Source of the DNA: Deltaproteobacteria bacterium
Lineage (GTDB): Bacteria > Desulfobacterota > GWC2-55-46
Reading direction: 5' to 3'
DNA length: 5,174 nucleotides
Assembly (NCBI GenBank): GCA_021825035.1
Contig: JAKAIQ010000165.1
Span: forward strand, 1 to 5,174
Part shown: one piece after another, positions 1-5,174 of the stretch
Layout of the letters: the number at the start of each line of letters is the position of its first letter
Position numbering within the stretch: position 1 is the first letter of the stretch
The notes under the pieces: model-generated
Databases searched by the model: none
What the model was told of the DNA's origin: nothing
The model's input: only the letters and a program-made list of their open reading frames with translations
Program-made: the position numbers and the translations under genes

Positions 1-1656
1 CCATACATCCACCGGCAGCGCAAAGCCCCATTTGTTGCGGTTCATGATCTCCGGGGGAATGAGGTCGCCCGCGGACTTTTTAAGGATATACTTCGAGGCG
101 TTCTTGTTCAACTTCAATCCGGCGGGAATCCGCGCGGCAAATTCCACTATCTCGTGGTCGAGAAAGAGCGCCCTCGTCTCGAGGGAATTGGCCATACTCA
201 TCCTGTCTACCTTTACCAGCACGTTGTCCGGCAGATAGAACTTCGTATCAAGGTACATGAAGCGACTCAGATATTCCGCTGAATCGTTTAAAAGGTGCCC
301 TCTGGCGAGATCAAAGCTGTCCGGGCTTCTGAGATTCCCGTAGAAATCCCCGGAAAAGAGGTCTCGTTTCCATTGCTCGCCCCGCCCTGCGAAATGAAGC
401 CTCGCCTCGTCCACAGCCAGGCTCTCCAGAAAACCCTTACCCTTGAAATGACCGGGAAGGCTTCCGGCCCGGCGCGAGATGAACTCTTTTACCGGTGACG
501 GAAGAAGGGACAATTTTTTCCGTTTAAGGCGCTCCCTGTAACTGTCATAGCCTCCGAATATCTCGTCTCCCCCGTCCCCGGTAAGAACGACGGTTACAAA
601 CTGCCTCGCCAGCTTCGAGACGATATATGTCGGCACGGCCGAAGGGCCGGCAAAAGGCTCGTCAAAATGCCAGACAAGCTCTTCAAGAAGGTCAACCGAC
701 CTCGCCTCCACCACGAACTCATGATGTTCGGTCTTGAACCGCTTTGCCGCGATCCTCGCGTATTCAAGTTCGTTATATTTGTCTTCCTTGAAACCTATTG
801 AGAAGGTTTTAACGGGCCTGTCCATCGCCTCGCTCATCAGGCCAACCACCACGGTAGAATCGATCCCGCCGCTCAGGAACGCGCCCAATGGCACATCGCT
901 TATCAGCCTGTCCCTGATGGAGCGGGACATCAGCGCCCTGAGCTCGGCCGAGAACTCTTCTTCGCTTCTGGAAAAGTCAGGCTCGTATTTGAGCTCCCAG
1001 TATTTCCTGATTTCGGTCTTTCCGTCCCGGTATTTCAGATAATGGCCGGGATGAAGCTTTTTTACGTTCTTGAAGATAGTGAGCGGCGCGGGAACGCATA
1101 TGAAACTGAAGTAATGGTACAGCGCCTCGTAATCGATCTCCCTGTCGATCCCTGCGCTGAGGATGGACTTTATCTCCGACGAAAATATGATCCCTTCGTC
1201 CGTAACGGCATAATGCAAGGGCTTCTCACCAAGCCTGTCCCGCGCCAGCAACAGCGTCTTCCTGCGGTCATCCCACAGCGCTATCGCGAACATCCCGTTC
1301 AAATGCCTGAGGAAGTCTTCCCCGTATTCCTCGTAAAGATGAACGATGACTTCCGTGTCGCTCTCCGTTGAAAAACTATGCCCCTTACACTGAAGGAGGC
1401 TTTTCAGTCTCCTGAAGTTGTATATCTCACCGTTGAAAACCGTAACGATTGTCCTGTCCTCGTTAAAGACCGGCTGGCTTCCGGTCGAAAGGTCTATCAC
1501 CTTGAGACGCCTCATGCCGAGGGCAACGTTTTTATTTACAAAATACCCCTCTTCGTCGGGCCCCCTGTGCCTCATGACCTCGCACATGAGGTTTATGACG
1601 CCGCACGGAACGGGCCTGTCCATATCATTTTGTACGATTCCTGCTATGCCGCACAT
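1..1656 (-). CDS. Asparagine synthase (glutamine-hydrolysing) family amidotransferase, partial (C-terminus beyond window)
   Basis: This AsnB-like enzyme takes ammonia from glutamine in an N-terminal class II (Ntn) glutaminase domain and uses it to amidate an AMP-activated carboxylate in a C-terminal synthetase domain. The start is set by the sequence MCGIAGIV: Cys2 must become the N-terminal nucleophile, and AAGG/AGGA Shine-Dalgarno bases lie at 1661-1669. Glutaminase motifs seen are RHRGPDEEG (29-37), FNGEIYN (74-80), TESDTEVI (97-104), GMFAIALWD (121-129) and ARDRLGEKPL (138-147). The synthetase domain has the PP-loop SGGIDS (262-267) and TGDGGDEIFGGY (359-370). All 552 visible codons are open; relatives are usually about 600-640 residues, so roughly the last tenth is missing. 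Small departures from consensus are EPFAGPSAVPT (usually ADSSA), RALFLDH (usually APFLDH) and WGFALP (usually GFGVP). It begins 62 bases after the phosphodiesterase, probably in the same operon. In such loci homologues may amidate a sugar acid (WbpS-like) rather than aspartate. The family is certain; the substrate is unknown. Confidence 0.95.
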   Translation of the reverse strand, partial: MCGIAGIVQNDMDRPVPCGVINLMCEVMRHRGPDEEGYFVNKNVALGMRRLKVIDLSTGSQPVFNEDRTIVTVFNGEIYNFRRLKSLLQCKGHSFSTESDTEVIVHLYEEYGEDFLRHLNGMFAIALWDDRRKTLLLARDRLGEKPLHYAVTDEGIIFSSEIKSILSAGIDREIDYEALYHYFSFICVPAPLTIFKNVKKLHPGHYLKYRDGKTEIRKYWELKYEPDFSRSEEEFSAELRALMSRSIRDRLISDVPLGAFLSGGIDSTVVVGLMSEAMDRPVKTFSIGFKEDKYNELEYARIAAKRFKTEHHEFVVEARSVDLLEELVWHFDEPFAGPSAVPTYIVSKLARQFVTVVLTGDGGDEIFGGYDSYRERLKRKKLSLLPSPVKEFISRRAGSLPGHFKGKGFLESLAVDEARLHFAGRGEQWKRDLFSGDFYGNLRSPDSFDLARGHLLNDSAEYLSRFMYLDTKFYLPDNVLVKVDRMSMANSLETRALFLDHEIVEFAARIPAGLKLNKNASKYILKKSAGDLIPPEIMNRNKWGFALPVDVW

Positions 1657-1718
1657 GACATCCTGCCTTATAATCCCTAATTGCCGGTTCTCGCCGTTTC
1701 TACCGGAGCGTCAGCCGC

Positions 1719-3389
1719 TTACATGTAACCCAGATCGGACAATTTTTTTCTTATTGCATCGTCGGAACTCTCGTCAGGGTCGTCAGCCCCGTGATTCACC
1801 GCTCGCTTTACTTCCTGCTGATATCTTATTGCGTTGAATCCCGGCGAGGAGGATCGAAACAACTCTTTTTTCACCGCGCCGTCAAAGTCGTTCGGAATGG
1901 CGACCCCGTTCAGATGCAGAACTATCGCAGGTATGTCAACGATGTTCAACTCCTTGACGCCGCACGCGCTGTCGAAGTCCTCCCCGTAAAATATGAATAT
2001 CCCCTCGTTTATGTGGCGTCCGTAATAAACCACCTCGTCATTGTCCCAAAACGGGTTCTCGCCGGTCTTCTGCACGATCCCGGAGGTCCAGATATTGTAT
2101 GGAGACAGGAACTCGAGCACCAGGTCCGGCGCCTTGTGGCTGTACTGGCCGGAGTAAAGCTCTTCTTTTTTATGGATACTCTTGAAAAGAGGCCGTCCGG
2201 TATCCGGGTCTTTTATCGACGACAGCTCTTTGATCAGGGCATGCCTTATATCGTCATAGTCACGCTCGCCGCAGGCCATCTCAAGAGGATGGTCCGGCTT
2301 GACGTTGAGGTAAATCCCGAGGGAGCCGGCCGAGCAATATGTAATCCCGGATCTGGCGTGATCTATCGCCAGATGCGGCCAGTAAAATATCGACTCCTCC
2401 CCACCGAACATTTTCGTCATCGTTTGCAGGATGCCGCGCGGCGCCATGCGAAGCGGCGCAACGAGAGCGTTTCTCAAGACCTTTTCGCCGAGGCCGGTTA
2501 AATTGGTTTTTTTCGACAATACTTTTTTTAAAAGGCTGTTGAGCTTCAGCGACCTCAATTTCTTTTCATTGAAAACGAGATACTTCCTCTCCTTGAGCCA
2601 ATCTATTATGTAAAAGGTCTTGACGGTCCTTAGAGAGCCATGATCGGACATGATTATGAAGTTGGCGTCGGGATGCCCGGCGACGAATTTGCCGATATTA
2701 CCGTCTATGATCCGCAGGCCCTCCTCTATGTAAGCATCCTCCTTCATCAGATGATTGAAGTGGTCGTTGATCATGTAATTCGCTGCGAAGACGCTTAAAC
2801 CGTATCTGTCTATAAGCTCCATGTACATTTCAGTTACGGCGTTGTCATGGTCCCTGTAATCCCGGCAAAAATCGGACCTGCCTTCACGCGTTTTCACCAG
2901 GTCGAAGGCGGGCACGTTCAGCATGCCGGCCCCATATCTTTCATTGATCCAGCCGTTCAGCTCCGGGGGATATACCTTTTTCGGACACCCGTCGGGAGAA
3001 TCTATGCCGCTTATCAAAAAGCCGTCGATTTCTTCCGCCGGATATGTAAGCGGTATATTTGCGATCCCGGCTTTAAGCCCCTCATTATTCAGATACCTCC
3101 AGAACGAGGTGGCCTTTCTGTCATTTGACGACAATCTTCTGAATCTGTGGCCGCCTTCAGCCCGTGCGTTCCAGTCGAATATGCCATGCTTGCTCGGATA
3201 TTTACCCGTAATGAAGGAAGACCAGGCTACGGGGCTGAACGGGGGCGTCGTCGAATGGAGAACGCCCCTTACCCCTCTCTCCGCGAGAAAGGACAGATTC
3301 GGAAGCTTACCGGCGGTCATCATGGGCTCGATATAATTCCACGACCCGCCGTCTATCCCGATCACAATGGTTTTTCTTTTTTTCCGCAT
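1719..3389 (-). CDS. Alkaline-phosphatase-superfamily phosphodiesterase/nucleotide pyrophosphatase-like protein
   Basis: This 556-residue protein belongs to the type I phosphodiesterase/nucleotide pyrophosphatase group of the alkaline phosphatase superfamily, which hydrolyses or transfers phosphate or phosphodiester groups using two metal ions. The full ligand set is visible: Asp13 in GIDGG, Asp209 and His213 (DxxxH), Asp249-His250 in MSDHG, and His459 in GRHINEGIF. By alignment to the NPP pattern TFPNxxS..TG, the nucleophile would be Ser52 in FSPVAWSSFITG. TGKYPSKHGIFDW (61-73) is the classic following motif, and the tail IRKKLSDLGYM is typical of the family. There is no signal peptide or membrane helix, so it is probably cytoplasmic or peripheral. 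Residues 266-326 form a strongly basic insert (16 Lys/Arg, 3 Asp/Glu). The start is fixed by AGAGAGG at 3399-3405, nine bases upstream, and an in-frame stop further up with no other usual start codon between. Genes of this kind recur in polysaccharide loci, but their substrate is generally unknown. A sulfatase or phosphoglycerol-type role is possible. Confidence 0.9.
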   Translation of the reverse strand: MRKKRKTIVIGIDGGSWNYIEPMMTAGKLPNLSFLAERGVRGVLHSTTPPFSPVAWSSFITGKYPSKHGIFDWNARAEGGHRFRRLSSNDRKATSFWRYLNNEGLKAGIANIPLTYPAEEIDGFLISGIDSPDGCPKKVYPPELNGWINERYGAGMLNVPAFDLVKTREGRSDFCRDYRDHDNAVTEMYMELIDRYGLSVFAANYMINDHFNHLMKEDAYIEEGLRIIDGNIGKFVAGHPDANFIIMSDHGSLRTVKTFYIIDWLKERKYLVFNEKKLRSLKLNSLLKKVLSKKTNLTGLGEKVLRNALVAPLRMAPRGILQTMTKMFGGEESIFYWPHLAIDHARSGITYCSAGSLGIYLNVKPDHPLEMACGERDYDDIRHALIKELSSIKDPDTGRPLFKSIHKKEELYSGQYSHKAPDLVLEFLSPYNIWTSGIVQKTGENPFWDNDEVVYYGRHINEGIFIFYGEDFDSACGVKELNIVDIPAIVLHLNGVAIPNDFDGAVKKELFRSSSPGFNAIRYQQEVKRAVNHGADDPDESSDDAIRKKLSDLGYM

Positions 3390-3609
3390 ATAATAATGCC
3401 TCTCTTTAATCGTCTTAGGGTTGTTTTTCCGGCCGCTTGCGGCACAACTTCCTTATAGGGGCTTTGATGCCCCGCGGGGAGCTTCATTTAAGAGCGGCGC
3501 GCCGGACTCATGCAGCGCCGCGGATTGAACGACCCCGGCATGAACGGCGAAGGTTCTTCATGACAGGGAATGGCCGTACTTGGTGACGGCGGGGCAAGAC
3601 GCGCCACGC
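3390..3609. other. Gene-free spacer with several short inverted repeats
   Basis: These 220 bases separate the flippase stop from the phosphodiesterase start; the other two gaps in the cluster are about 60 bases. I see no credible gene in it. The part 3481-3600 is about 62% G+C, visibly richer than the flippase. Inverted repeats include GCCGC-tt-GCGGC (3432-3443), GGGGC-tttgat-GCCCC (3458-3473), the palindromes CCCCGCGGGG (3470-3479) and CGGCGCGCCG (3495-3504), CATGAA/TTCATG (3539-3544 with 3557-3562) and GCCGT/ACGGC (3573-3577 with 3586-3590). None is followed by a run of T on the minus strand, so no intrinsic terminator is evident, and no convincing -35/-10 pair was found. It may be a structured 5' leader, an internal regulatory element or a worn dispersed repeat. 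GC-rich DNA also gives such short pairs by chance. Confidence 0.5.
3399..3405 (-). promoter_or_regulatory. Ribosome binding site of the phosphodiesterase gene
   Basis: On the minus strand AGAGAGG lies nine bases before the ATG at 3389-3387. It is the best Shine-Dalgarno match in the spacer and supports this start. The next in-frame stop upstream is at 3453-3455, with no ATG, GTG or TTG codon between. Confidence 0.7.
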
Positions 3610-5079
3610 TCATCCCGCCTTTCTCGCCATGAATAGCATGGCTTTCTCGCGTATGTCCCTCTCCAGCACGATGATGCCGGCGAAATAAAGAATCGCGATC
3701 GCCGCCGCCCTGAACAACAGGCTCCGGACGCCTGACGGCCGGGTTATCATATACGCCGACACGAAATATACAACGCCGGCTGACAGGACGAGATATTTGA
3801 TTATTGAATTTATCCTTATATCGAGCTTCAGATATCTTGAAGACCTCTCTGCTATCGCCACCACAAGGAAAAGATACGCTATCAGGGTCGCAAGGGCCGA
3901 CCCTGTCAGGCCTAACCTCGGTATGAGCAACACGTTCAGGAGGAGATTTAGCGCTGCGGCAATTAACGTTATGTGCATTATTATCGCGGTCTTCTTGTGG
4001 ATGAACAATCCGCTCGCAAAAATGGTATAGCCCCCGTAGACGATAAGCGGAAATATGATGTAGGGTATGATGGAAGAAGCGCCTTCATACTGTTTCGTCG
4101 CGGCCGTATCAATAAGGTCTTTGCCGAGGAGGCTGAGGACGATGATTATCGGTATGCCGAGAAGGAAATAATAATTGAGCGAGCTGTTTAAAAAATCCCT
4201 TGTCTCAGCCTCCCCCTTTTTCGTCCAGACGCTAAGATATATCGGGATTATGGCAAGCTTTAAAGGGACCGCAAGGACGGATTGCGCCATGGAGGAGATA
4301 TTGTATCCCACGGAATATACCCCCACGGCAGACGACCCCATGTAATACTCTATCAAATACCTGTCTCCGAAACTCAATAGAAGGTTTGCCAGTTCCATCC
4401 AGATGAGCGGAAAGCCAAAGCTCAATGATTCTTTCAGGAAGGGGAAGGATATTTTCTTTATGTCCAGCTTATCCCTGTATGAGAATAGCAGTATGAAAAG
4501 GATCGCCCCCTCCGAGATTGCCATGCCCGTAAAAAAACCGGATAGACTGTGCTCGATAAAGAACACGATAAAGAGGCTTAAGAACAGGCTTCCGTACTTA
4601 TTGAGCACCGTGATGACATTAAAGAACACGCCTCTTCTTTCCGCCCTGAGAAATACCTCAATTAGATTGTTAAGCGACTTGATGAATATTATGATTGCTA
4701 TCAGCGGGATGAGTTTCAGGAGCAGGCCGTCAAGATGTCTTCTCAATGTGGCGAGGATTACCGCGTTTATGCCTATTAACATCAGATTGACAACGGCGAC
4801 CCCGAATATCGGAGTGATATAATAGGACGACATCCGGTCAAGGGAATGATTGTTTTCATTGAATTCGGAGTAGAATCTAAGGGCCGAATGCTGCAGGCCG
4901 CATTTTGCCAGACTTACCCCGAGACTTATGGAGATTATTGCGAGAGAAAAAACCCCGTAGTCTTTCGGAGAGAAGATCCTCGTCATTATCGGGAACGATA
5001 TGAACCCCGCCAATATCACGAACAGGTTGCCGACAAAATAGCTCGACGACTCGGCGAATAATCTCTTTACTGAACTCAT
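3610..5079 (-). CDS. Wzx-like oligosaccharide/polysaccharide flippase (MOP superfamily)
   Basis: This 489-residue inner-membrane protein is expected to flip a lipid-linked oligosaccharide from the cytoplasmic to the periplasmic face during surface-polysaccharide assembly. About 14 hydrophobic segments can be picked out, roughly at 14-33, 43-60, 88-111, 118-140, 153-175, 180-200, 216-237, 250-280, 303-320, 336-358, 364-386, 391-411, 424-446 and 454-472; this and the length suit the polysaccharide-transporter family. Recognisable family patterns are FSPKDYGVFSLA (36-47), GDRYLIEYYMG..AVGVYSVGYN (238-260) and NVLLIPRLGLTGSALATLIAY (382-402). The ATG at 5079 is the only ATG, GTG or TTG start between the upstream in-frame stop (5092-5094) and the first membrane segment. 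It lacks a well-spaced Shine-Dalgarno site: AAGGA lies 16 bases away. It follows the upstream partial gene by 58 bases. The sequence alone does not show which glycan it carries, or whether it works with a Wzy polymerase. Confidence 0.92.
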   Translation of the reverse strand: MSSVKRLFAESSSYFVGNLFVILAGFISFPIMTRIFSPKDYGVFSLAIISISLGVSLAKCGLQHSALRFYSEFNENNHSLDRMSSYYITPIFGVAVVNLMLIGINAVILATLRRHLDGLLLKLIPLIAIIIFIKSLNNLIEVFLRAERRGVFFNVITVLNKYGSLFLSLFIVFFIEHSLSGFFTGMAISEGAILFILLFSYRDKLDIKKISFPFLKESLSFGFPLIWMELANLLLSFGDRYLIEYYMGSSAVGVYSVGYNISSMAQSVLAVPLKLAIIPIYLSVWTKKGEAETRDFLNSSLNYYFLLGIPIIIVLSLLGKDLIDTAATKQYEGASSIIPYIIFPLIVYGGYTIFASGLFIHKKTAIIMHITLIAAALNLLLNVLLIPRLGLTGSALATLIAYLFLVVAIAERSSRYLKLDIRINSIIKYLVLSAGVVYFVSAYMITRPSGVRSLLFRAAAIAILYFAGIIVLERDIREKAMLFMARKAG

Positions 5080-5080
5080 A

Positions 5081-5100
5081 TCAAACCGGCATTAGTCCTT
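5081..5100 (-). promoter_or_regulatory. Possible three-codon leader ORF and offset ribosome binding site before the flippase
   Basis: The only good Shine-Dalgarno bases ahead of the flippase, AAGGA at 5096-5100, sit three bases from an ATG at 5092-5090 that opens a frame of Met-Pro-Val-stop. Its TGA (5083-5081) is one base before the flippase ATG. Translation could therefore reach the flippase by stop-and-restart coupling. The alternative is that the flippase simply has a weak, distant ribosome binding site. This is an inference from spacing only. Confidence 0.25.
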
Positions 5101-5127
5101 TTTTAAGGCCTGGCGCAGGGCGTAAGA

Positions 5128-5161
5128 CTGAAGGCGACTACAGATACCCGAGCGCCTTCAG
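5128..5161. repeat. Nine-base perfect inverted repeat across the stop codon of the upstream gene
   Basis: CTGAAGGCG (5128-5136) and CGCCTTCAG (5153-5161) are perfect reverse complements separated by 16 bases, so the transcript could fold into a nine-pair stem. The stem-loop includes the last codons and stop (5140-5138) of the partial gene. Only TCTTACG follows on the minus strand, so it is not a standard intrinsic terminator. It could protect the 3' end, cause pausing, or be coincidence. Confidence 0.45.
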
Positions 5162-5174
5162 ATTTTTCTCCACG
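5138..5174 (-). CDS. C-terminal end of an upstream gene, possibly a second alkaline-phosphatase-superfamily protein (partial)
   Basis: The minus strand entering at the right edge is open to a TAG at 5140-5138 and reads VEKNLKALGYL. A charged short helix closing with a Leu-Gly-Tyr-hydrophobic end is the usual tail of AP-superfamily phosphodiesterases in polysaccharide loci. The complete phosphodiesterase in this window ends the same way (IRKKLSDLGYM). The stop lies 58 bases before the flippase start, as expected for an operon. Only 11 codons are visible, so the family call is an inference from the tail and context. Confidence 0.5.
   Translation of the reverse strand, partial: VEKNLKALGYL

Noticed and set aside
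1684..1706. CCGGT/ACCGG pair in the gap before the amidotransferase gene
   Set aside because: Five pairs with a 13-base loop and no T-run are within chance expectation for this sequence, so it is not called as a regulatory hairpin.
1418..1837. Plus-strand open frames of about 100-140 codons opposite the amidotransferase (such as 1042-1371, 1378-1680 and 1418-1837)
   Set aside because: They lie opposite a gene with clear AsnB motifs, show no recognisable domain and are rich in improbable composition. They are antisense shadows.
1791..2501. A 236-codon plus-strand open frame opposite the phosphodiesterase
   Set aside because: It is long, but it lies within a well-supported gene on the other strand and resembles no known family. 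Open frames opposite a real gene of this base composition are common.
3432..3443. GCCGC-tt-GCGGC next to a T-run (3422-3428), considered as a terminator
   Set aside because: The T-run is upstream of the hairpin on the plus strand and reads as A on the minus strand, so it does not make an intrinsic terminator for either direction of transcription.
3458..3473. Considered a known riboswitch (such as a c-di-GMP type) in the spacer
   Set aside because: No conserved riboswitch core that I recognise is present. Short hairpins alone are not enough.
3488..3541. A 17-codon minus-strand frame in the spacer beginning MPGSFNPRRC
   Set aside because: It has no Shine-Dalgarno site, an Arg/Pro-rich composition expected from GC-rich non-coding DNA, and no sign of coding constraint.

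Overview
All coding sequence in this window lies on the minus strand and reads as part of a bacterial surface-polysaccharide (exopolysaccharide, capsule or O-antigen type) gene cluster. In transcription order, from high to low coordinates, it holds: the last 11 or so codons of a gene entering from the right edge, ending in LKALGYL, a tail typical of alkaline-phosphatase-superfamily proteins; a 489-residue Wzx-like multi-spanning flippase (5079-3610); a 220-base gene-free spacer; a 556-residue alkaline-phosphatase-superfamily phosphodiesterase/phosphatase (3389-1719); and a glutamine-hydrolysing asparagine-synthase-type amidotransferase that starts at 1656 and runs off the left edge after 552 codons.

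The flippase would move a lipid-linked glycan across the inner membrane. The amidotransferase is of the kind that, in polysaccharide loci such as those with WbpS of Pseudomonas O-antigen, is proposed to turn sugar carboxylates into amides. The AP-superfamily enzyme carries a complete set of metal ligands and would hydrolyse or transfer a phosphate, phosphodiester or sulfate group. Which glycan is built cannot be read from this window. The short spacings (58 and 62 bases) and common strand suggest one operon. The 220-base spacer between flippase and phosphodiesterase is the exception: it is GC-rich and has several short inverted repeats.

The organism is probably a mid-GC, non-enteric bacterium. 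AGG/AGA arginine and ATA isoleucine codons are frequent, Shine-Dalgarno sites are recognisable, and the proteins look like those of Nitrospirota, Desulfobacterota or similar environmental lineages. This assignment is an impression from sequence style only. I found no tRNA, rRNA, CRISPR, transposase or phage signature. I also found no clearly new biological system. The points most worth checking are the structured spacer, the pairing of two AP-superfamily genes around a flippase, and motif deviations in the amidotransferase.
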